Origin: Candidatus Aminicenantota bacterium
GTDB lineage: Bacteria > Acidobacteriota > Aminicenantia > UBA2199
Reading direction: 5' to 3'
NCBI GenBank assembly: GCA_026393835.1
Contig: JAPKZK010000088.1
Span: 1 to 48,506, forward strand
DNA length: 48,506 bases
The notes under the pieces were generated by a model. The model did not search any database, had not been told where the DNA came from, and saw only the letters and a list, made by a program, of their open reading frames with translations. The translations under genes and the position numbers were made by a program. Below, in pieces: positions 18,295-26,394 of the stretch (position 1 is the stretch's first letter; each line of letters starts with the position of its first letter).

Positions 18295-21200
18295 AAGAAA
18301 AAAAATACTGGATGAAGTTTGCAGGGGGATTATACAAAGTAAGTATTATTCGATATTGGGGCCCAAGCAGATTGGGAAAACGACATTTCTAAAGTACGTG
18401 AAAAACAGGATAGAAACCGAAGAGGGGAAAAATTTCAAATGCGTACATCTCGACCTGGGAAATCTGAAAACCGCCAACCCGGGGATATTTTATTCAGACC
18501 TTGTATGCAAAGTTTCAAAAGAATTGAATATAGACCTGACGGGAAAGATCGATTCGAAAGAAAGTTTTAACGACTTTCTCATCTCTTTGTTAAAATCAAG
18601 CAAGGAGAATATCATTTTGCTCCTGGATGAAATCGAACATATCCCGGAATATATCACCAAAGAATTGCTTGAATTGTTCAGGACGTATCATCAAGCCCGC
18701 GAAAGGGAATCTTTCTATGAACGTTTGTCGGTAATCATCTCCGGCTCCACCAACCTCCTGGAATTTACAATGGGCGGGCTGAATTCTCCCTTTAATATTG
18801 CGGACCCAATTTTATTGTCGGATTTAGATCACGCTGACGGCTGCAGTCTCATCGATAAAATAATGTCCAAACACCAGGCGCGGATCGAGCCTTTGGCAAA
18901 GGAAAAAATACTGGAAGAGACCAATGGGCATCCCTATTTGATCTCAAGGCTTTGCGTTTTATCCGTTGAGAGCGCAAGCGATAAAATTGTTAGGGATAAC
19001 ATTATAATAGAATCCATCGACCGGCTAATCGTTAATTATAGAGATGATGATTTTTTTTCTTTTATTATCCGAAAGGTGGAAAGCGACCTGGACATTTTTG
19101 AAACCCTGGTTGAAATCCTGGATAAAGGGTTTGCGCGCCAGAAAGAACCTGGGATAACAATCGGAAAGTATGAACTATCCGGCGCTTTTCTAAAAGATAA
19201 AAACGTATTCAAAGTACGGAATAATATTATAAATAAATTGTTTACCGACTATTTCGATTATGTTAGGTGTGGTGATATTTTTGTTATGCTGGGAAAATGG
19301 GAGAAAGCCCTGGAATTCTACAAAAGAGAAGAACACGCCGATAGAATGAAAAGGAGAAGAGAAGATACGATTACCATCACACGCAAACGAAGGATCGATA
19401 TCATTAAAGCTATCGGCAACATGATGTTTTTACCGCAAAAAAGTACAGAAGCAATATATGAGTACCTCATGGATGGGATTTATTACGCACTGTCATACGA
19501 TTCTGTTTATATATATTCTGTAAATAAAAAAGAAAATTGCTTAAATCTTAAAAACTGTCGGGGCAGCATAAGTGTTAATGAGAGAATCCAAATAGAAGAA
19601 TACTCGCAAACCCTCGAAATCCGTGCTTACAATGCCCGGAAATCCATCGTTGAAGATCAGAATGAGCAAAACAATTTTGCGGTTGCTTTTCCCTTGCTGG
19701 TAGAAGATGATTCCGTCAATTGGATATTGTCGATTAACAATTACAAATCCGGTATCCAGATAAATAACTACGACTGTGAAGGACTGAAAATATTTATCAA
19801 TGAAGCAGTGCTTGCTCTCAAGAACGCAAGGACCTACTATGATCTATACAAGGAAAAGCAGGCTATCCTGGAGGCCGTTGGAGAGGAGATAAGCATTATC
19901 GATAATGAATTCAACATCTTATACATGAACAGGGTAAAAATTGATCGAATAGGGAAAGATTATTCCAATACAAAAGAAAAATGCTATAATATTTTTATCA
20001 CCAAAAATGCCCCTTGCACAGGCTGCCCTTGCATGGAGGCTATGAAGAAAGGTGTAATTATCCGAAATAATAACTACTCTGAAGAATTGGATAAGGACTA
20101 TAAAAAACGATTTGTTATCCAGACGGCGTCTCCATTGAAAGATGAAGATGGAAATTTTTCTAAAGCCATTAATATAGTCCGGAACGTTACAAAACAAAAG
20201 ATATTGTTTGATATTATCGAAAAACTTCAGAAGGAGCTGGATTTAAATAAACTAATTACCATTATTATGGACGAAATTGTTCAATTGGGATATAAACGGG
20301 TGCGCTTTTACGATTATGTAAAGAAAGATAAAAGTGAGTTTGTTATAGGAAGAGTTTCCAGGGGTATGGAAGCGTGCGGAATCGAGTTCAGCGGGTACCG
20401 CATCGATTTAAAGGATGCTAATTATATTATGCCAACGTTAACCCATAAAAAACCCGATTTCTATTTCGGGAATATAAATGATCCTGGATTGAAAAATTGT
20501 AAATGGTTAAGAGATTTGCAATTGGAAAATGTGAAATGGATGGATTTGCCCCTCGTTTCCGGTCAAGAATTAATCGGGTTTATCGGTATAGATAATAAGA
20601 ATGCGGGAGAAGAATTTACAAATGAGGATTTGAACATTATGGCAATTCTGGCCGGCTATGCGGCCCAGGCTATTGTAAATTCGAGTTACATCAGTAGGCA
20701 AAAGATATTATACGATATTAGCAAAAAACTGTCAGGAACGCTAGAGATAGGAGAATTGCAGAAAGAAATCGTAAAAACCATCTGCGAAGTGCTTCAAACG
20801 GAAATGTGCTCAATATTTCTATATGATGAAAAGAAAAAATTATTGATATTGGAATCAAATTACGCCCTTACACAAAAAGACTGGACCCATAATATCGATT
20901 TTAAAGAACTGTATGAGTTGGGTACATATATATGCGGAAGAGTGTACGAAGAAGGAACACCTAGAATAATTGATGATATTGAAGAATTTCTAGGAGCAAA
21001 GAATAACCAATATATTCAACAGCATGAAAGGCATCTGAAATCTGAAAAAGTAAAAAATGTTATTTTCGCACCTATAACATATAAGATTGATAAAATAGGT
21101 ATAATAAGGGTTGCAAATAAGTTGGATGAGAAATTTAACCTGTCTGAAATCGGTTTCAAGCAAGATGACCTGGATTTGCTTGTTAGCCTGGGAGAGCAGA

Positions 21201-22420
21201 TTGCCATTGCCCTGGCAAATTCGAGATTGTATCAAGAGAAAAGCATCCAATTAGAAGGCCTCGTAGCGTTGAACCGGGTAATATCAATGATAACGGCCGC
21301 TGCGAATTTGGATGAAATTTACAAAACAGTCGAAGAAATAAAAAATATTTTTCCAAATATCGATGAAATGTGCTTGCTAGAAAAAAAAGAGAATGGCGAT
21401 TTTTTGCCTGTTTTCGGATGTCCCAACAGGGATACACCGGATTGCATTAGATGCAAAGAAATGGAGAGAGCATGTATAAAAAAAGGAGAGACATATGAAG
21501 CCTATTATTGTGACAATGTAGAGAAATATCTATATTTCGAAAAAGCACTCAGAAAAGACCTAAAATCAAGGTTTGTTATCCCGCTGGTATTCAAAAATGA
21601 TTTACTGGGAATATTCGATATTGGGAGTAAAAATATAAACGCATTTTCGGAATTTGATGGAAATCTATTCAGAAGTCTTGGCTCACAGATTGCAATTGCC
21701 ATTAATAACCATATTAAACAAAGAAAACAGATGGAAATTTATAAAGATATCTCACACAGTTTAGGAACATATCTCACCACAATGCGCGGATACACTCAGC
21801 GGCTAATCAAGGGAGAAATTAAAACCGAACTAAAAAAACAGGAATATTTAAAAAGACTTTTTACAGATGTGTTATTTCTAACTAACTCGGTAGATGCGAT
21901 TTCAAGTTTAGCCCACATGGAATACGGTGAAATGACGTTCGAGGAAACAAGAGTAGAAATAAACGACATTATCGAATCTATCGCAAATAAAAACGATTTC
22001 CTATTGAATGAAAAAAGACTCGTCCTTAAAATTACCGGCACAGAAGAAAAGGTTTCTGTAATCGGGGATAAATATAAGTTGGAAGAAGCGATTCAATCAC
22101 TGATGAACAATGCGATCAAATTCACTAAGGAGAATAAAACGATTTATATCTCGATCGTTACTGAATCGAACGTTGTTTTAATAAAAATACAAGACAAGGG
22201 AATTGGAATCCATGAAGATGATTTAGAAAGGATTTTTAAGAAATATGAAAGGGGAAGGAATGCCAAAGACCAAAAGATCGAAGGAACAGGAATAGGACTT
22301 ACAACAGCCAAAAATATTATCGAAAAGCATGGAGGAACAATTACTGTCGAGAGTCGATTGGGTGTTGGGAGTACTTTTACCATAAAATTACCGTTTTTAA
22401 TAAAGGAGGATACAAAATGA
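18266..22420 (+). CDS. NTPase-PAS-GAF-histidine kinase fusion
   Basis: A 1384-residue multidomain sensor. Residues 1-~330: AAA-like NTPase with Walker A GPKQIGKTT (32-40) and Walker B IILLLDEIEH (D121, E122). Then a GAF-like domain (~375-520), a PAS domain (~535-645) with a cysteine group C573/C584/C587/C589, GAF (~655-810), GAF (~812-990) and a cysteine-rich GAF-like domain (~995-1150; C1052, C1060, C1063, C1070, C1082). A HisKA-like helix follows with H1164 (SHSLGTYLTTMRGY), then HATPase_c with an N box (MNNAIKFTK), DKGIGI and GTGIGLTTA. No transmembrane segment is seen, so it is cytosolic. GGAGG at 18252-18256 precedes the ATG. The H box lacks the usual E and P after His. The gene overlaps the response regulator by 4 bases (ATGA). 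Confidence 0.9.
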   Translation: MTKENPVIVERKKILDEVCRGIIQSKYYSILGPKQIGKTTFLKYVKNRIETEEGKNFKCVHLDLGNLKTANPGIFYSDLVCKVSKELNIDLTGKIDSKESFNDFLISLLKSSKENIILLLDEIEHIPEYITKELLELFRTYHQARERESFYERLSVIISGSTNLLEFTMGGLNSPFNIADPILLSDLDHADGCSLIDKIMSKHQARIEPLAKEKILEETNGHPYLISRLCVLSVESASDKIVRDNIIIESIDRLIVNYRDDDFFSFIIRKVESDLDIFETLVEILDKGFARQKEPGITIGKYELSGAFLKDKNVFKVRNNIINKLFTDYFDYVRCGDIFVMLGKWEKALEFYKREEHADRMKRRREDTITITRKRRIDIIKAIGNMMFLPQKSTEAIYEYLMDGIYYALSYDSVYIYSVNKKENCLNLKNCRGSISVNERIQIEEYSQTLEIRAYNARKSIVEDQNEQNNFAVAFPLLVEDDSVNWILSINNYKSGIQINNYDCEGLKIFINEAVLALKNARTYYDLYKEKQAILEAVGEEISIIDNEFNILYMNRVKIDRIGKDYSNTKEKCYNIFITKNAPCTGCPCMEAMKKGVIIRNNNYSEELDKDYKKRFVIQTASPLKDEDGNFSKAINIVRNVTKQKILFDIIEKLQKELDLNKLITIIMDEIVQLGYKRVRFYDYVKKDKSEFVIGRVSRGMEACGIEFSGYRIDLKDANYIMPTLTHKKPDFYFGNINDPGLKNCKWLRDLQLENVKWMDLPLVSGQELIGFIGIDNKNAGEEFTNEDLNIMAILAGYAAQAIVNSSYISRQKILYDISKKLSGTLEIGELQKEIVKTICEVLQTEMCSIFLYDEKKKLLILESNYALTQKDWTHNIDFKELYELGTYICGRVYEEGTPRIIDDIEEFLGAKNNQYIQQHERHLKSEKVKNVIFAPITYKIDKIGIIRVANKLDEKFNLSEIGFKQDDLDLLVSLGEQIAIALANSRLYQEKSIQLEGLVALNRVISMITAAANLDEIYKTVEEIKNIFPNIDEMCLLEKKENGDFLPVFGCPNRDTPDCIRCKEMERACIKKGETYEAYYCDNVEKYLYFEKALRKDLKSRFVIPLVFKNDLLGIFDIGSKNINAFSEFDGNLFRSLGSQIAIAINNHIKQRKQMEIYKDISHSLGTYLTTMRGYTQRLIKGEIKTELKKQEYLKRLFTDVLFLTNSVDAISSLAHMEYGEMTFEETRVEINDIIESIANKNDFLLNEKRLVLKITGTEEKVSVIGDKYKLEEAIQSLMNNAIKFTKENKTIYISIVTESNVVLIKIQDKGIGIHEDDLERIFKKYERGRNAKDQKIEGTGIGLTTAKNIIEKHGGTITVESRLGVGSTFTIKLPFLIKEDTK

Positions 22421-22782
22421 GCAAAACCATTTTGATTATTGAAGACAATGAAAAACACCGGTTTCTTTTAGAGGATATGTTGGATGATGCGGGTTATACA
22501 GTGGAAACAATGACCGACGGGAATGAAGTTAATAAGAAGATGTCGGGGGAACCTCGATTTGATCTAATAATGGTGGATATTGCAGTACCTGGGTTCGACG
22601 CCATCGATTTTATATTGAGATACAGGAATAAATATCAAATCCTGGTAGTTTCGGCTTATGCGGATGGCGAAAATGTAAGAGAAGTTCTCCCGGACATCAA
22701 ACGGAGAATAAAAAAACCTTTTGATACCGATGAGTTGCTAAAAACAGTTAATGAAATTTTAAGTGAGGAATTGATTAACTAA
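22417..22782 (+). CDS. Single-domain response regulator (REC)
   Basis: A 121-residue receiver domain with no output domain. The acidic pocket E9/D10, the phosphoacceptor D54 (IMVDIAVPG), S79 and K100 (IKKPF) are all present, so it should be phosphorylatable. It overlaps the kinase gene by ATGA, the classic arrangement of a cognate pair. Having no DNA-binding or enzymatic output, it must act by binding another protein; the ion channel encoded 14 bases downstream or the NTPases upstream are natural candidates, but this is inference. Confidence 0.92.
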   Translation: MSKTILIIEDNEKHRFLLEDMLDDAGYTVETMTDGNEVNKKMSGEPRFDLIMVDIAVPGFDAIDFILRYRNKYQILVVSAYADGENVREVLPDIKRRIKKPFDTDELLKTVNEILSEELIN

Positions 22783-22796
22783 ACACGGAGGTTCAA

Positions 22797-23606
22797 GTGT
22801 CTGAAACCAAAATTTTTGAAATACCAGAAGGTTTGAAGTTAGTAAACAAAGCAAAAGAGAATGAAAGAAATAATAATTATTCGGAGGCCGCCAAAGATTA
22901 TAAGGCAGCAATGAAGATATTTAGAGAATGCAATCAAAATACCCTTTATGCCAAATGCTTGGTAGCGCACTCTACGAATATGATCAAATATTACCTGGAA
23001 GGAAGAGACATAGAAGCTCTTTCTGATAACCGCATTGATAAATATATCGAGAACATTATCAAAGGGGTAAATCAAGCCGGCCATAAAAAACTGGAAAACC
23101 TTGATATTTTGATCACTGCTTACCAGGAATTGGAAGGAATATTTGATAAAGCCTATATGAAAGAGGAAGCAGATAATATGTATTATGAAAAAACAAAATT
23201 GCTCAGCAAATACTACTGGCAAATAGCCAGATCAAAAGAAAAGGGAAATATCTGGGTACGAATTAAAGTTGGAGTTCGCTCATTTTTTAGTCGATTTTTT
23301 CATTGGTATTGCGGATACGGTGAGAGGCCGCTTCGAGCAATGTTTATTTCGCTACTTTGTATTTTTAGTTATTCCTGGATTTACTGCTGCCACAACTTAA
23401 TCGATTACTCAACCTCATCAGTAGATAAATCGATCGGATGGCTTCAATCTTTTTACTTTAGTGTGGTCACGTTTACAACATTAGGGTTTGGAGATATTGT
23501 GCCCAAACCTGGGATAGGGCAATTTGCAGTTGCCACTGAAGTTATGCTGGGATATCTCTTGTTAGGTACAATGGTAGCCATATTAATCAGGAAAATAACG
23601 AGATAG
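22797..23606 (+). CDS. Two-TM potassium-channel-like protein with helical N-terminal domain
   Basis: A 269-residue protein starting with GTG behind GGAGG (22787-22791). Residues 1-~155 form a soluble helical domain whose beginning looks TPR-like (KAKENERNNNYSEAAKDYKA). A basic stretch follows, then a first transmembrane helix at about 181-200, a pore helix and a selectivity filter TTLGFGDIVP (G230-F231-G232-D233), and a second helix to residue ~265. This is the Ion_trans_2 (KcsA-like) pore, with GFG in place of the more common GYG, which still conducts K+ in some channels. The last gene of the operon, it is probably the membrane effector of the signalling module. Tetramer formation and gating by the N-terminal domain are inferred. 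Confidence 0.85.
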   Translation: MSETKIFEIPEGLKLVNKAKENERNNNYSEAAKDYKAAMKIFRECNQNTLYAKCLVAHSTNMIKYYLEGRDIEALSDNRIDKYIENIIKGVNQAGHKKLENLDILITAYQELEGIFDKAYMKEEADNMYYEKTKLLSKYYWQIARSKEKGNIWVRIKVGVRSFFSRFFHWYCGYGERPLRAMFISLLCIFSYSWIYCCHNLIDYSTSSVDKSIGWLQSFYFSVVTFTTLGFGDIVPKPGIGQFAVATEVMLGYLLLGTMVAILIRKITR

Positions 23607-23731
23607 CGGCATTGGTTTTCTTGTCTAAATCCTGACTCACTGCGCGGCACTTTCAGGAATATCATCCCCCGATCCAGGTTTCGTAGGGGCAGACCCCCGT
23701 GTCTGCCCTTTTAAAGGAATAATTGTCAATG

Positions 23732-23908
23732 GCTATACCGCTTAGATAAATTGATCCATTTTTGCTCAGATAAACTGATCCAGTCATCCTACATCAAAAA
23801 ATACCCTTAAACTCTCTTAGATGCCCTTTTTTCCTTTTTCCAAGTAGTATATTTGTGTGGTATAATTAAGTGAGCCAAACTAGGGTCAATTTATCTGAGC
23901 GCTATAGC
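23732..23908 (+). mobile_element. MITE-like element, 177 bases, with 26-base terminal inverted repeats
   Basis: The left end at 23732-23757 (GCTATACCGCTTAGATAAAT...) and the right end at 23883-23908 are inverted repeats differing at only 3 of 26 positions. Both ends are bounded by AATG, a likely 4-base target duplication. A third AGATAAACTGATCC copy lies just inside the left end at about 23767, as in insertion sequences with internal transposase-binding repeats. There is no coding capacity, so it would need a transposase in trans. Confidence 0.7.
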
Positions 23909-23988
23909 AATGGTCAATTGTTAATTATTAATTGTTAACGGACATAAGCGGAGATGTGGTTTCCGTAGGGGCGCGCCCGCCGGTATGC

Positions 23989-24096
23989 GTGTCTGCCCGT
24001 TTGTCGTTTTTTAACCAGGGCCGATGGCACTACCAATAATAAATCCGAAGCACGAATGAAAAGATGATCCACGGAAGAACACGGACGGGCACGGAC
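23989..24096 (+). repeat. Left copy of ~108-base direct repeat flanking the TA pair
   Basis: This segment runs from GTGTCTGCCCGTTTGTCG to the ACGGAC tandem and recurs almost unchanged at 24893-24999, on the other side of the toxin-antitoxin pair. Confidence 0.8.
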
Positions 24097-24221
24097 TAAA
24101 AACAGGTTTTCGTTTTTACTTTTTAATTCTCCCAGCCCATTCCGTTCGAGCCTGAACTCACAAATTAAAAAGGAGTGTTTTTTTGTCTGGCACCTTTTTC
24201 CTAAAAATCTAAAAATTCGGG

Positions 24222-24250
24222 TTGACAGAAGACGCGGATCGGTTTATACT
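24222..24250 (+). promoter_or_regulatory. Sigma-70-type promoter for the toxin-antitoxin pair
   Basis: A perfect TTGACA at 24222-24227 and TATACT at 24245-24250 are spaced by 17 bases. GAGGAG at 24255-24260 is the ribosome binding site for the ATG at 24267. Confidence 0.75.
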
Positions 24251-24266
24251 TATAGAGGAGTAAACA

Positions 24267-24473
24267 ATGATCAGCAAAATGGAAGATAAGAAGATACACA
24301 TCGTGTTTGATATCGGTGAGTATGAGCCGGAAGTTATGGACTTCCTGACGCTACTTGATATCACTTCAAAAAGTAAAGCTTCGGATGAAGATATTGACGA
24401 ATTGGCCGAAGAAATAAAGCAAAAGTGGTGGGAAGATAATAAAGAGAGTTTTCTAGGTGAAAGCAGTAATTGA
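24267..24473 (+). CDS. Antitoxin-like protein of a PIN-domain pair
   Basis: A 68-residue acidic protein, starting from a strong promoter and Shine-Dalgarno. It begins with a short beta-like segment and continues with acidic helices (SDEDIDELAEEIKQ), ending in WWEDN. I do not recognise the fold by sequence. Its size, acidity and 17-base overlap with the downstream PIN-domain gene are what is expected of the antitoxin partner in a VapBC-type pair, which would bind the toxin and repress the shared promoter. The antitoxin role is inferred from context. Confidence 0.65.
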   Translation: MISKMEDKKIHIVFDIGEYEPEVMDFLTLLDITSKSKASDEDIDELAEEIKQKWWEDNKESFLGESSN

Positions 24474-24876
24474 TACGAACATTATTTTTTCGTCTCTTCT
24501 AAAAAGAGAATCCAAAATAAAATCATTCATTCTTGATCCCTCAAATGAATTGTATTGCTGTAATTTCTCATTTATCGAACTATTCAAGTATAAGGATAGA
24601 ATCGAGAAGATGTCCGAATTAGATTTCGACGATATTATCGATTCGATGAGGATTATATTTTCAAAGATCAATTTCATTCGAGAAAAGGCCATTCCAACTG
24701 AAATTGCTAAAGTAGCATATAAGCTCTGCTCTCATATTGATGAGAAAGATACGCCCTTTATTGCCCTGGCTTTATTTCTCGATATCCCTTTAATAACAAG
24801 AGACAAAAAGTTAATTAGTGGTTTGAAGAGAAAAAAATTCAGAAAGGTAATTCCACTCGATTCTGTCTTGATGTAA
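24457..24876 (+). CDS. PIN-domain ribonuclease, VapC-like toxin
   Basis: A 139-residue PIN-domain protein. The acidic metal-binding residues are visible: D6 in VIDTNII, E41 in SFIELFKY, D98 in EKDTPFIALAL and D116 in ITRDKKL. PIN toxins cleave RNA, often tRNA or rRNA, when freed from their antitoxin. It starts with GTG inside the upstream gene (17-base overlap), with a weak TAG-like Shine-Dalgarno, so it probably depends on translational coupling. The pair is flanked by ~108-base direct repeats and is more AT-rich than the housekeeping genes, consistent with recent gain. Confidence 0.85.
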   Translation: MKAVIDTNIIFSSLLKRESKIKSFILDPSNELYCCNFSFIELFKYKDRIEKMSELDFDDIIDSMRIIFSKINFIREKAIPTEIAKVAYKLCSHIDEKDTPFIALALFLDIPLITRDKKLISGLKRKKFRKVIPLDSVLM

Positions 24877-24892
24877 AAATTTGCCTACTCCC

Positions 24893-24999
24893 GTGTCTGC
24901 CCGTTTGTCGTTTTTTGACCAGGGCCGTCGGCCCTACCAATAATAAATCCGAAGCACGAATGAAAAGAAGGCCACGGACGAACACGGACGGGCACGGAC
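24893..24999 (+). repeat. Right copy of ~108-base direct repeat flanking the TA pair
   Basis: Nearly identical to 23989-24096, including the GTTTGTCGTTTTTT tract, the AATAAATCCGAAGCACG tract and the terminal ACGGAC tandem. The start-to-start distance is 904 bases. Confidence 0.8.
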
Positions 25000-25148
25000 A
25001 GAGAAAGAATAAATTCGGTTCTTTCTCACACCAAGTGGGTAAGCCCATTTTTGTATAGCCCGGTTTTTACCCATCGAATCCTTATGCCGCACCTTCCGGC
25101 ATATACATTAAGCCCGCCTCTCTACATTTTATACCCTATTGAGCTTAT

Positions 25149-25683
<535 letters not shown>

Positions 25684-25722
25684 AAAAAGAGGGGTCAGGG
25701 ATCTGAGGAAAAATAGGTCGGT

Positions 25723-25863
25723 TTACTGTTGATCGGCAATTCCGCACTCTTTCCAGAGCACATAATCGATTTCCAATTTGACGATCTGCCTAGCTTCAAT
25801 CATCTTAGTATCCATTTCCGCCAATTTCGCATTTAACTCTTCGGCTTTCTTTGTTTTAGGCAT
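25723..25863 (-). CDS. Small hypothetical protein (46 residues)
   Basis: A short gene that starts with ATG at 25863 behind an excellent ribosome binding site (AAGGAGGG, with 5 bases before the ATG) and ends with TAA. The product is a charged helix (MPKTKKAEELNAKLAEMDTK...) that may form a coiled coil. It starts 15 bases after the stop of the heptapeptide-repeat gene on the same strand, so the two are probably co-transcribed. I do not recognise the family. The Shine-Dalgarno is the main reason for calling it real. Confidence 0.55.
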   Translation of the reverse strand: MPKTKKAEELNAKLAEMDTKMIEARQIVKLEIDYVLWKECGIADQQ

Positions 25864-25877
25864 TCTTGCCCTCCTTG

Positions 25878-26309
25878 CTATAACCTATTTTCATGACGAC
25901 AACCGCCATTTTCTACCTTGTTTATACCTTGCCAAACGTGGGGGAACTCTTCCCCCAGGTAGGGGAACTCTTCCCCCAGGTAGGGGACCTCTTCCCCCAT
26001 GTTGGGGAACTCTTCCCCAAAGTAGGGGAACTCTTCCCCCATGTAGGGGAAACTCTCCCCGATGTAGGGGAACCCCTCCCCCATGTAGGGGAAACTCTCC
26101 CCCACGTAGGGGACCTCTTCCCCCACGTAGGGGAAACCCTCCCCCATGTAGGGGAACGTTTCCCCCAACTTTTTGAAAGACTCATTTGGTTCGGGGGGCA
26201 TTTCCCCGGCCGAGAAAATTGTCTCCCCTAACTCAATCAAGAGGTTTCCCGCTTGATTTGTCTTAAGATACAACCGGGAAATATCCCGCCCCAACTGGGG
26301 CGGCGTCAA
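25878..26309 (-). CDS. Heptapeptide-repeat protein (GE-x-F-P type)
   Basis: A minus-strand frame of about 143 residues whose centre is eleven copies of a seven-residue unit such as YMGEGFP and YLGEEFP. The plus strand is also open here (VGELFPQ units), so the strand needs evidence. On the minus strand the register continues into non-repetitive flanking sequence: LGETIFS, AGEMPPE, PNESFKK and LGETFPY all keep the G-E (or N-E) at the same position. A gene with a strong Shine-Dalgarno follows 15 bases downstream on this strand. The start is uncertain: the longest frame begins with TTG and there is no clear Shine-Dalgarno. Function unknown; such repeats usually give extended or solenoid structures. 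Confidence 0.55.
   Translation of the reverse strand: MTPPQLGRDISRLYLKTNQAGNLLIELGETIFSAGEMPPEPNESFKKLGETFPYMGEGFPYVGEEVPYVGESFPYMGEGFPYIGESFPYMGEEFPYFGEEFPNMGEEVPYLGEEFPYLGEEFPHVWQGINKVENGGCRHENRL
25938..26168. repeat. Eleven near-identical 21-base tandem repeats
   Basis: Units of the form GTAGGGGAACTCTTCCCCCA plus one base begin at 25938, 25959, 25980, 26001 and so on every 21 bases to 26148. Each unit is close to palindromic (GGGGAA facing TTCCCC), so both strands code for a similar G-E-x-F-P peptide. The array sits inside the minus-strand repeat gene. Confidence 0.95.
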
Positions 26310-26394
26310 AAAAAAGGATTTTACGGGACAGTCATAAATGCCACGAAGATAAGCCTACATGGTTGAATAATGTACCTTTTCCGATAGGCTCCGG

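Larger units (their letters stand above)
23607..24221. other. Repeat-rich intergenic stretch
   Basis: No gene was found here. The stretch holds two copies of the GTAGGGGC...GTCTGCCC motif (near 23683 and 23965), the MITE-like element at 23732-23908, AATTGTC/AATTGTTAA repeats beside it, and the left copy of the ~108-base direct repeat that flanks the toxin-antitoxin pair. Confidence 0.6.

Noticed and set aside
25938..26168. CRISPR array
   Set aside because: The 21-base units are contiguous with no unique spacers, and no cas gene is present.
25893..26231. Plus-strand VGELFPQ repeat protein
   Set aside because: It is the mirror of the minus-strand gene, has no Shine-Dalgarno, and its flanks do not keep the heptad register as well.
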